A stretch of DNA of 64,000 bases from contig NZ_VDUZ01000011.1 in the NCBI RefSeq assembly GCF_008039615.1, positions 124,001-188,000 on the forward strand. Reading direction: 5' to 3'. The position numbers were made by a program, and so were the translations under genes. Position 1 is the stretch's first letter, and each line of letters starts with the position of its first letter. Under the pieces are notes generated by a model. It ran no database searches. It was not told where the DNA came from and worked only from the letters and a program-made list of their open reading frames with translations. Positions 1 through 5,771 of this stretch are shown here, piece by piece. This DNA comes from Vineibacter terrae (lineage in GTDB: Bacteria; Pseudomonadota; Alphaproteobacteria; Reyranellales; Reyranellaceae).

Positions 1-58
1 TCTCCCGGAGGGCAGGGCTATCTCATATGGCACTATCGGCCGAACCGGCAGAAGACGA

Positions 59-364
59 ACCACAGAGGCACAGCGCAGCCTTTGGCCGCAACCAAATGCG
101 GGGAAAGCGCTTCATGGTGAGCACAGGTGAATGCTTCGCATTCACCGAGTCGAACCATGAAGCGGCGCACCACTGCCCGTGCGACGCCTTCATGGTTCGA
201 CAGGCTCACCATGAAGGCTACAAAAATCATCGCGGCGTGCGAAGATTTTTGAGGTCAGTAGTACAGAGACACAGAGTTCATGCAGAGGAAGACGCGACCG
301 CGCGCCGAAGGCGCGCAACCCTTCGTTCTCTGTGTTGTCTCTGTGCCTCTGTGTCTCTGTGGTT
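59..364. repeat. Cluster of hairpin-forming intergenic repeats
   Basis: No convincing gene lies in the first 423 bases. Instead there are three nested inverted repeats. One hairpin spans about 109-173 (outer arms GCTTCATGGT/ACCATGAAGC, inner arms around GTGAATGC). A second spans 186-218 (arms GCCTTCATGGT/ACCATGAAGGC). A third, larger one has arms ACAGAGACACAGAG at 263-276 and CTCTGTGTCTCTGT at 347-360. These look like dispersed intergenic repeats of the REP type. Short open frames across them have repetitive, non-protein-like translations. Confidence 0.7.
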
Positions 365-423
365 AGCTTTCATGGCGCTATAAGCGATCGCCCTGCGCGT
401 CCCGGGCTCGCGGCTGAGGCGGC

Positions 424-1071
424 TCACAGGCCCGCGCGCGTGAACGTCACATGCGTGATGCCGCTGGGCGAGGCGGTTGCCTCGACCTTGTAGTCCTTCT
501 CCAGGCTCTCCAGGCCGTCCCACAGGCGCACGCCGCGCCCGAGCAGGACCGGGACCACCACGATATGCATGTGGTCGACGAGCCCGGCGGCAATGAAGTC
601 ACGGACCACGGTGGGACCGCCGCCGATGCGTACATCCAGGCCGTTCGCGGCGTCGCGGGCGGCCGCGAGCGCCTCGGCAGGCGAGGCATCGATGAAGTGG
701 AAAGTCGTGCCGCCCTTCATCGCGATCGGCGGGCGCGGGTGATGGGTCAGCACGAAGACCGGTGTGTGGAAGGGCGGGTTGGGCCCCCACCAGCCTTTCC
801 ATGCCGGGTCCTCGTGCCATCCGGGAGGACCGAACTTCCCGGCACCCATGATCTCGGCGCCGATCCCCGGGGCGAACAGGCGCACGAAGGCGTCATCGAC
901 GCCGCCGGTGCCGCCTTGCTGGCCGAACATCTGGCGGCCCCCGCGGGTCCCGAGCATCCATTCGTGCAACCTGTGGCCGGCGTGGCCGAACGGTGCCTCG
1001 AGGCTTAGCCCTTCGCCGGTGCCGAAGCCGTCGAGCGAGACGCAGAAATGTTGGATGCGTGTGAGCGGCAT
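424..1071 (-). CDS. Dihydrofolate reductase/RibD-like family protein
   Basis: A 215-residue protein of the RibD C-terminal/dihydrofolate-reductase-like superfamily, in which NADPH-dependent reductases share a Rossmann-like fold. Visible signatures are the N-terminal FCVSLDGF strand, the GAGKFGP segment (the family's usual GRxTY/GRxM region, about residue 75), and the cofactor-loop motif RIGGGPTVVRDFIAAGLVDHM near residues 145-165, followed by VVVPVLLGRGVRLW. Length matches single-domain members. It stands alone between repeat-rich intergenic regions. The substrate is unknown; such stand-alone proteins are often annotated as deaminases/reductases without proof of a role in riboflavin synthesis. 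Confidence 0.85.
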   Translation of the reverse strand: MPLTRIQHFCVSLDGFGTGEGLSLEAPFGHAGHRLHEWMLGTRGGRQMFGQQGGTGGVDDAFVRLFAPGIGAEIMGAGKFGPPGWHEDPAWKGWWGPNPPFHTPVFVLTHHPRPPIAMKGGTTFHFIDASPAEALAAARDAANGLDVRIGGGPTVVRDFIAAGLVDHMHIVVVPVLLGRGVRLWDGLESLEKDYKVEATASPSGITHVTFTRAGL

Positions 1072-1150
1072 GGTCGGTGTTTCTCCTTCTGTTGGTCAGG
1101 ATACGTGGGATCGGCTCGGTCATGGCACAACGATGGCGGCCCAGCAGGGC

Positions 1151-1270
1151 ATTCGCATATGCCCCTACCGTCATCCCGAGCGTAGCGAGGGATCTCCCGC
1201 GAATACCGCACCGTGCGCCGTGCCGCAGGAGGTCCCTCGCTGGCGCTCGGGATGACAGCGATATGCGAAT
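1151..1270. repeat. Long palindromic intergenic repeat (GTCATCCCGAG type)
   Basis: The outer arms ATTCGCATAT (1151-1160) and ATATGCGAAT (1261-1270) and the inner arms GTCATCCCGAGCG (from 1170) and CGCTCGGGATGAC (to 1256) form an extended inverted repeat. The unit resembles dispersed palindromes seen in many alphaproteobacterial genomes. It fills most of the gap between the divergent genes at 424-1071 and 1435-2223; I see no gene in the rest of that gap. Confidence 0.75.
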
Positions 1271-1434
1271 CGTGGTCTCGGCTCTGGGCGTGAGCCGCCG
1301 CGGGTGTCGTCTGTCTCCCTTTACGGCAGTTCTGGACAGGTGGGAGCAGTGGGGGGATATCATGAGGTATGCAGGGGAGCGAGTGACTGTACTTCCGTCG
1401 TAGCAATGTTTCCACGACAGGCAGGAGTTCAGCC

Positions 1435-2223
1435 ATGGCTGGGGGACCAGTTCGTTTCGAAGACGGCGCCACGTATGAAGAAGTGATGGGAGTCTGGAGC
1501 CGTCTTGCGGGGGATGAGTTTCTCGATTGGTTGTCCCCGCCATCCGGTTTGAAATGGATCGACATCGGTTGCGGCAATGGTGCGTTTACGGAGCTGCTCA
1601 TCGAGCGATGCGGTCCCGTTGAGGTGCACGGCGTTGATCCTTCGGACGGTCAGCTTGCGTATGCACGCACGCGACCTGCGGCTCGCGTGGCGACGTTTCA
1701 GAACGGTGACGCCATGGCGCTGCCGTTCGCTGAGGCCGCGTTCGATGCGGCCGTCATGGCGCTGGTCATCGTGTTCGTGTCGGATCCCGCGAAGGGCATG
1801 GCCGAGATGGTCCGCGTGGTCCGCCCGGGCGGCCTGATCGCGACGTATGTCTGGGACATGATCGATGGTGGATTTCCCCTGGATCCCATTCTCGAAGAGA
1901 TGCGCGCGATGGGCATCGCCCATCCGCGTCCGCCTCAAGCAGGCAAGTCGCGAATGGAGGCGCTCGAGGATTTGTGGCGGCAGGCGGGATTGGAGGCCAT
2001 CGAGACCCGGGAGATTTCGGTGCAGCGGACGTTCCCGGCATTTGACGACTTCTGGAATATCAACAGCAAGGCATCCACGGTCGGTGCCGCAATTTCCGCG
2101 ATGGCCGCGCAGGACGCGCTTGCTCTCAAGGAACGGGTGCGCCGGCGCCTGTCGGCAGCGAACGGTGGTGGCGTCACATACGGCGCGCGCGCGAATGCGA
2201 TAAAGGGCCGCAAGCCGAAGTAG
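1435..2223 (+). CDS. Class I SAM-dependent methyltransferase
   Basis: A 262-residue methyltransferase of the UbiE/COQ5-like type. The Rossmann motif I is IDIGCGNGAF (about residues 42-51), followed by an acidic residue in VHGVDPSD (motif II), then GDAMALPFAEAAFDA (motif III) and VRPGGLIATYVWD (motif post-III). It should transfer a methyl group from S-adenosylmethionine to a small molecule; the acceptor cannot be told from sequence. The ATG at 1435 is preceded by GGCAGGAG. The gene is monocistronic, followed by a dispersed repeat. Confidence 0.85.
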   Translation: MAGGPVRFEDGATYEEVMGVWSRLAGDEFLDWLSPPSGLKWIDIGCGNGAFTELLIERCGPVEVHGVDPSDGQLAYARTRPAARVATFQNGDAMALPFAEAAFDAAVMALVIVFVSDPAKGMAEMVRVVRPGGLIATYVWDMIDGGFPLDPILEEMRAMGIAHPRPPQAGKSRMEALEDLWRQAGLEAIETREISVQRTFPAFDDFWNINSKASTVGAAISAMAAQDALALKERVRRRLSAANGGGVTYGARANAIKGRKPK

Positions 2224-2303
2224 GGGCGACAAGACTGGATCGGAGGTCTCCGCCCACTCACCGTTTCTCGCCGCGGATCGCCGCCAACACCGCGTTGGCC
2301 TTG

Positions 2304-2392
2304 AACTTTCCCGGGCCGTCCCTCTGCCCGACGTTTGCGCCGGCACCTCATCCGGGATAGAGGCTGTCATCGACTGACCCGCCGCCGGCATG
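2304..2392. repeat. Dispersed repeat, copy 1
   Basis: A stretch of about 90 bases that recurs with roughly 80-85 percent identity at 4433-4525. Shared blocks include CCTCTGCCCGA, CTCATCCG and GGCTGTCATCGACTGACCCG. Both copies lie downstream of a gene stop and upstream of the next gene. Its role is unknown; it could be a small mobile or REP-type intergenic unit. Confidence 0.7.
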
Positions 2393-2435
2393 ACGGTACG
2401 GGACAAGGCTTGACGGGACACGACGCGGGACAGAT

Positions 2436-2738
2436 ATGAACGGCCAGAACGACGACTACGTCTATGACGAGGCAACCGGCGAATGGCGGCCTGCTTCCGA
2501 GATTGCTGCGGAGAAAGCCAAGGCCGCTGAGGTTTGCGACGCGTCCGGCAACGTTCTCGCCAACGGCGACTCCGTGATCCTGATCAAGGATCTCAAGGTC
2601 AAGGGCGCCGGCGAAACGCTCAAGAGGGGGACGGTCATCAGGTCGATCCGGCTCACGGACAACCCGGAAGAGATCGACTGCCGGCATGAGACGATCAAAG
2701 GCCTGGTCCTGCGCACCGAGTTCGTGCGCAAGCGCTGA
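2436..2738 (+). CDS. PhnA-domain protein (short form)
   Basis: A 100-residue protein whose second half (about residues 32-100) is the PhnA domain: VCDASGNVLANGDSV, then LIKDLKVKG, KRGTVIRSIRL and a terminal GLVLRTEFVRK. The N-terminal zinc-ribbon found in full-length PhnA (about 110 residues in E. coli) is absent; residues 1-30 instead read YVYDEATGEWRPASE. PhnA-domain proteins are named after an alkylphosphonate operon, but that role is not established for these short proteins. The gene converges with the glutathione S-transferase at 2746. Confidence 0.85.
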   Translation: MNGQNDDYVYDEATGEWRPASEIAAEKAKAAEVCDASGNVLANGDSVILIKDLKVKGAGETLKRGTVIRSIRLTDNPEEIDCRHETIKGLVLRTEFVRKR

Positions 2739-2745
2739 TCAGGCA

Positions 2746-3396
2746 TCAGGCGGTCGACGCGGCGGTGAAGACCGCCAATTGAGCATCGAACGCACGTTTG
2801 AAGGCTGGCCGCGCTTCGCCGCGAGCGACATAGGCGGCGAGGTTCGGATATTCGTCCAGCATGCCCGATCCTTTCAGCCTTTGCAGCACCGTCACCATCA
2901 GGAGGTCGCCGGCGCTGAAGGCGCCGTCGAGCCAGTCGGCATCGCCAAGGCGATCGGAAAGTTGGCCCAGATGGTCGCGGACACGCGCCTCGACCATGCG
3001 CTGGCGCTCGTCGAACCAGGTCTTGTCGCGCTCCAGTAGCGTGGCCATCGTGCGTTCGACGATCGGCGGCTCCACCGTGTTGAGCGCGGCAAACATCCAT
3101 GCGATCGCCCGCGTCCGGGAATTCGCATCCGCAGGCAGCAGGCCCGCATGGCGCTGCGCGATATGGAGCACGATCGCGCCGGACTCGAACAGGGCGAGAT
3201 CGCCTTCTTCATAGGTCGGAATCTGCCCGAAAGGATGAAGCGCCCGATGCGCCGGCTCCTTCATCTCACCAAACGAAAGAAGACGAACGTCGTAAGGCTG
3301 GCCCACTTCCTCAAGCGCCCAGCGGACGCGCATGTCACGCGCCAGCCCCTTGCCGCGATCCGGCGACCGTTCAAAGGCGGTGATGGTGGGGGTCAT
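2746..3396 (-). CDS. Glutathione S-transferase family protein
   Basis: A 216-residue two-domain GST. The N-terminal thioredoxin-like domain carries RVRWALEEVGQPYDVRLL, then the cis-proline region HPFGQIPTYEEGDLALFESGAIVLHIAQRH, which includes the E-S pair that binds the gamma-glutamyl group. The helical C-terminal domain includes WLDGAFSAGDLLMVTVLQRL (N-capping box region) and ends in EARPAFKRAFDAQLA. I chose the ATG at 3396 (MTPTITAFE), which has GGAG upstream; the frame stays open to an ATG at 3474, but that extension (PRHEKDHRKHAHH) does not look like GST. The substrate is unknown. Confidence 0.9.
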   Translation of the reverse strand: MTPTITAFERSPDRGKGLARDMRVRWALEEVGQPYDVRLLSFGEMKEPAHRALHPFGQIPTYEEGDLALFESGAIVLHIAQRHAGLLPADANSRTRAIAWMFAALNTVEPPIVERTMATLLERDKTWFDERQRMVEARVRDHLGQLSDRLGDADWLDGAFSAGDLLMVTVLQRLKGSGMLDEYPNLAAYVARGEARPAFKRAFDAQLAVFTAASTA

Positions 3397-3872
3397 TTGA
3401 AGGCTCCGTGTGATCGCATGATGCTGTCGAGGGTGATGTGCGTGTTTGCGGTGATCTTTCTCATGGCGAGGCATCCGTTCTTACGGTTTGCCTCCGGAGG
3501 ACGAACGACCGGCGCGGATCCCGACAACTGACCTCGTTTTCTTTGGCCATGGGATTTCGCGATCTAACCCACCGCCAGCCCAGCTCGACGTTTCCGGGCC
3601 GGCATCGGTGTTCAATGGCGCCAATCGTGCACTGAAGCAGCAGGGAAGGCCTGCCCTCCATAGAATCGTGCTTGCGCCCGGCCATTGGCGCTACCGTCGA
3701 AAGTAGCAGCGGCGTGGCGCTCGAGATCTGGCCAATCGCCGCGCGTTAGGTCCAAACGGTGCTGGTCTCGGGGTCGCGTGTGAGCCTCTCCTGCGGGCGC
3801 ATGGGCACCCGGTCCTGCTGGCGGAACTCGGCGACTGACCCGACACGGTCGCCTTGTACTGGCCTGCACATA
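3397..3872. other. Intergenic stretch without recognised gene
   Basis: About 475 bases between the GST gene and the toxin operator. Several short open frames cross it on both strands, but none has recognisable motifs, a good ribosome-binding site, or a protein-like translation. It may be remnant DNA of the accessory patch that starts here. Confidence 0.5.
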
Positions 3873-3890
3873 TGTAACTTATATGTTACA
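3873..3890. promoter_or_regulatory. Inverted repeat, likely toxin-antitoxin operator
   Basis: TGTAAC at 3873-3878 and GTTACA at 3885-3890 are perfect 6-bp arms around an AT-only spacer, ending 8 bases before the ATG of the broken toxin. Type II toxin-antitoxin operons are usually autorepressed at such sites, so this probably is the retained operator of the HigA-like antitoxin downstream. Confidence 0.6.
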
Positions 3891-3898
3891 GTGTGCCG

Positions 3899-4030
3899 AT
3901 GGTCGAGCTTCGCCAGATCGACGAATTCACCGCGTGGGAATGCGCTCATCATTCTTCTGTGCGGAGGGGGGACGAGCGGACGCAGGACAGGGGCTTCAAG
4001 CGGACGCGGCAGCTGGCAGGGCAATATTGA
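3899..4030 (+). pseudogene. Remnant of a RelE/HigB-type addiction-module toxin
   Basis: The reading frame opens MVELRQIDEFTAW, the usual N-terminus of killer proteins of about 95-105 residues in the RelE/ParE superfamily, then passes directly into GDERTQDRGFKRTRQLAGQY, the usual C-terminus. The central RNase fold, roughly 45-50 residues, is missing. The piece just before the C-terminal part reads NALIILLCGG only in another frame (around 3940-3965), so a frameshift in a G-run adds to the internal deletion. The product cannot be an active RNase. It lies just ahead of an intact antitoxin, the order seen in HI1419/HI1420-type modules. Confidence 0.75.
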
Positions 4031-4041
4031 GAGGATTGGCT

Positions 4042-4332
4042 ATGGCAAAGCGCAAGACGCGGTCGCTGGATCCGGCCGAGCTGCTGACGAGCCCCGAGGC
4101 TGTTGCGGTATTCCTGACGGATGCGCTTGAAACCGGTGATCCTGCATTTGTCGCAGCTGCGCTCGGCGTCGTGGCGCGTGCGAAGGGCATGACAGAAATG
4201 GCGCGTGAAACCGGCGTTAGCCGGGAGAGCTTGTACCGGGCGCTGAGCGAGGGAGGCAATCCCGAGTTTGCGACCGTCCTGAAGGTCGTCAAGGCCCTTG
4301 GAATGCAGCTGCGGGCCACGCCGGCGTCGTGA
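4042..4332 (+). CDS. HigA-like addiction-module antidote protein
   Basis: A 96-residue helix-turn-helix antitoxin matching the HI1420-type antidote family: SPEAVAVFLTDALETGDPAFVAAALGVVARAKGMTEMA, then the HTH TGVSRESLYRALSEGGNPEFATVLKVVKALGMQL. The ATG at 4042 (MAKRKTRSLDP) fits the family start and follows GAGAGGATTGG; the same frame is open further upstream, but that part overlaps the toxin remnant. It would normally bind its toxin and repress its own promoter. With the partner destroyed it is an orphan that may survive as a repressor or as protection against related toxins. Confidence 0.85.
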   Translation: MAKRKTRSLDPAELLTSPEAVAVFLTDALETGDPAFVAAALGVVARAKGMTEMARETGVSRESLYRALSEGGNPEFATVLKVVKALGMQLRATPAS

Positions 4333-4432
4333 CAGCTCGAGGGCGTGCCAGCCGTGGCGATTGTCCGGTCATGCTCTCTCCTGATAGCGGCCGCATTGGC
4401 CGCTCAGCCAAAAAATCCACTTCTCCCTGTCC

Positions 4433-4525
4433 AAACTTCCCAGGCCGCCCCTCTGCCCGATGCTCGCGTCGGCTCCTCATCCGACGGACAGGCTGTCATC
4501 GACTGACCCGCCGCTGCTGGTGTGA
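4433..4525. repeat. Dispersed repeat, copy 2
   Basis: Second copy of the unit at 2304-2392, in the same orientation, sharing CTCTGCCCGA, CTCATCCG and GGCTGTCATCGACTGACCCGCCG. It fills the gap between the orphan antitoxin and the vapBC operon. No gene is visible in it. Confidence 0.7.
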
Positions 4526-4567
4526 CAGGGCCGTTCGCTACCTTGCTCTCCGGCGGCTCACTGGATA

Positions 4568-4582
4568 TATTACCGGTTAATA
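4568..4582. promoter_or_regulatory. Palindrome upstream of vapB, likely operator
   Basis: TATTACCGGTTAATA is a 15-bp palindrome with one mismatched pair, ending 14 bases before the antitoxin ATG at 4597. Autoregulation by the VapBC complex at such a site is typical of the family; the binding itself is inferred. Confidence 0.5.
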
Positions 4583-4596
4583 GGCTGGAGGTGCTC

Positions 4597-4896
4597 ATGG
4601 GAAGCTCGCAAAGACGCGCCATCCGGAACTACCGGTCTCGCTTGAGCCAAAAAGGCTTGGCGCGCTTTGAAGTGCTCGGGCGCGATACGGATCGAGATCT
4701 CATCCGCTCATTGGCTCGCCGTCTTGCGGAGGACAGCACCGATGCATCCAGGTTGCGCGCAATTGTCGGCCAGGCTGTCGCTGGTGAGCCGCCCAGGAAG
4801 GGAGGTATCCTCGCTGCGCTTCGCAGGTCGCCGCTCGTCGGTGCAGACCTCGATTTTGCCCGCCCGCGTGAAGAGGGGCGCAACGTCGAGCTGTGA
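4597..4896 (+). CDS. VapB-type antitoxin of a vapBC pair
   Basis: A 99-residue protein: GSSQRRAIRNYRSRLSQKGLA, then ARFEVLGRDTDRDLIRSLARRLAED, which has the strand-helix-helix look of a ribbon-helix-helix DNA-binding domain, followed by a basic C-terminal half ending RKGGILAALRRSPLVGADLDF, typical of the toxin-binding tail of antitoxins. The ATG at 4597 is preceded by GGCTGGAGG; the upstream in-frame ATG at 4522 lies inside the dispersed repeat. It overlaps the toxin start by 4 bases (GTGA), implying translational coupling. Confidence 0.8.
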   Translation: MGSSQRRAIRNYRSRLSQKGLARFEVLGRDTDRDLIRSLARRLAEDSTDASRLRAIVGQAVAGEPPRKGGILAALRRSPLVGADLDFARPREEGRNVEL

Positions 4897-5282
4897 CGCG
4901 CTATCTTCTCGATACCAACATCATCAGCAATGTCGTCAAGCCTAACCCGTCCGAGTTGCTCCTAACTTGGCTGGCGGCTCAGCGCGACGAGGATCTTTTC
5001 ATCGCATCCCTAACGGTCGCGGAAATTCGGCGTGGTATCCTTGAGAAATCCCGCGGCAAGAAGCGCGATGCTCTCGATGCTTGGTTTGCCGGGCCGGAGG
5101 GACCGCAGGCGCTCTTCGCGGGTCGCATCTTCCCCTTCGACGACAAGGCCGGACTGATCTGGGCGCTGCTGATGGCGGAAGGGAAGTCTATTGGCCGACC
5201 CCGTAGTGGGCTCGACATGATTATTGCTGCTGTCGCCGGTGCCAATGATTGCGTGTTCGGTCCGCACGCGGCGAAATTCTGA
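4893..5282 (+). CDS. vapC: VapC-type PIN-domain toxin, C-terminus replaced
   Basis: A PIN-domain ribonuclease of 129 residues starting at a GTG that overlaps vapB. Three of the four acidic positions are visible: D7 in LLDTN, E44 in TVAEIRRG and D108 in GLDMIIAAVA. The family then normally shows a TRNxxDF-like strand carrying the fourth metal-binding position. Here the protein reads GANDCV and then FGPHAAKF, encoded antisense to the start of the broken ATPase gene (5255-5353). The natural C-terminus has therefore been lost at the rearrangement breakpoint near 5254, and activity is doubtful. The intact antitoxin upstream still makes it safe to keep. Confidence 0.8.
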   Translation: MTRYLLDTNIISNVVKPNPSELLLTWLAAQRDEDLFIASLTVAEIRRGILEKSRGKKRDALDAWFAGPEGPQALFAGRIFPFDDKAGLIWALLMAEGKSIGRPRSGLDMIIAAVAGANDCVFGPHAAKF

Positions 5283-5353
5283 CCCTTGAGATCAAGGGTC
5301 AGCTCACGGATGCCGCGGAATTCCTTAATGTGTATCTTGTCAATCCAGATCAT
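5255..5353 (-). pseudogene. Detached first 33 codons of an AAA ATPase gene
   Basis: On the minus strand an ATG at 5353 starts MIWIDKIHIKEFRGIREL and continues to AACGPN, the beta-strand and start of the P-loop of a RecF/SMC-like ATPase. After GPN the frame runs into the antisense of vapC. The rest of the same P-loop (NGTGKSGIVDA) begins on the opposite strand at 5772. The two pieces join exactly to FAACGPNGTGKSG, so this is one gene split by inversion. Confidence 0.8.
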
Positions 5354-5559
5354 GAAGCATCCGGAAAGAGTGCGACGCGAACGGCTGGTTCGGCGAAGAT
5401 GCCATCTTCGAGCACCACCTTGCGGAGCCTTTGCGCCACTTCGCCGAGACCTTCCTCCTTTTCCAAGGCAGCGAAGAACTCGTCAAGAATATTGGCGGCG
5501 ACGGACTTTACGTTTGCTGGTGGCTTTATCGCCTCATCCTTGTCTGCTGTTGTACTCAA
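5350..5559 (-). CDS. Small helical protein upstream of the split ATPase
   Basis: About 69 residues from a TTG at 5559 (STTADKDEAIKPPANVKSV), which has GAGGGG just upstream; the frame is open to an ATG at 5592. The middle (AANILDEFFAALEKEEGLGEVAQRLRKVVLED) is predicted helical and acidic, and it ends VRVALFPDAS. Its stop overlaps the detached ATPase ATG by 4 bases, so the two were translationally coupled. The arrangement resembles the small protein before the ATPase at 54259-54486, although I see no clear sequence similarity. Function unknown. Confidence 0.6.
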   Translation of the reverse strand: MSTTADKDEAIKPPANVKSVAANILDEFFAALEKEEGLGEVAQRLRKVVLEDGIFAEPAVRVALFPDAS

Positions 5560-5771
5560 GTGCTGTCCCCTCAATACATCCAATTGTAGCATAATGTGGG
5601 GTTGGCGTCAGGAGCGGATTTCGCGCGTTCACAAGCGAAAGCAGATCATCAAGTATGTCCGATAGATTGTGGGAAACCAAGGCAGCGGTATTGACGCTGT
5701 TCTGGCGCCCCTTTTTCGAGGGGGTCGTTGGTCGCAAACAATGCACAAAGTCGTAGATCGCCCGAGGAGCA
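5534..5771 (-). pseudogene. C-terminal fragment of an unidentified gene inside the inverted segment
   Basis: A minus-strand frame runs from the breakpoint near 5771 (RAIYDFVHCLRPTTPSKKG) to a stop at 5534, ending ALEYNSRQG. About 79 codons look protein-like and overlap the start of the small gene, as the end of an upstream operon gene would. Beyond 5771 the frame merely continues as antisense of the ATPase. The family is not recognised, and it could be an accidental frame. Confidence 0.35.

Larger units (their letters stand above)
5255..5771. other. Inverted segment (about 517 bp)
   Basis: The left junction joins vapC to the antisense of the ATPase start; the right junction joins the 3' fragment frame to AACGGTACCGGC, the rest of the P-loop on the plus strand. 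Flipping 5255-5771 restores a continuous ATPase gene (33 codons plus 5775-8129) preceded by the small gene. Flipping does not restore the missing vapC tail, so a deletion or older insertion must also have occurred at the left edge. Only AAC is shared at the ends; no long inverted repeats are visible. Confidence 0.7.

Noticed and set aside
27-383. A 118-codon open frame in the first 400 bases
   Set aside because: It reads through hairpin repeats and gives a repetitive translation; no ribosome-binding site.
5255-5771. Programmed phase-variable inversion
   Set aside because: No flanking inverted repeats and no nearby invertase were found; the segment is recorded as an inversion but regulated switching is not supported.
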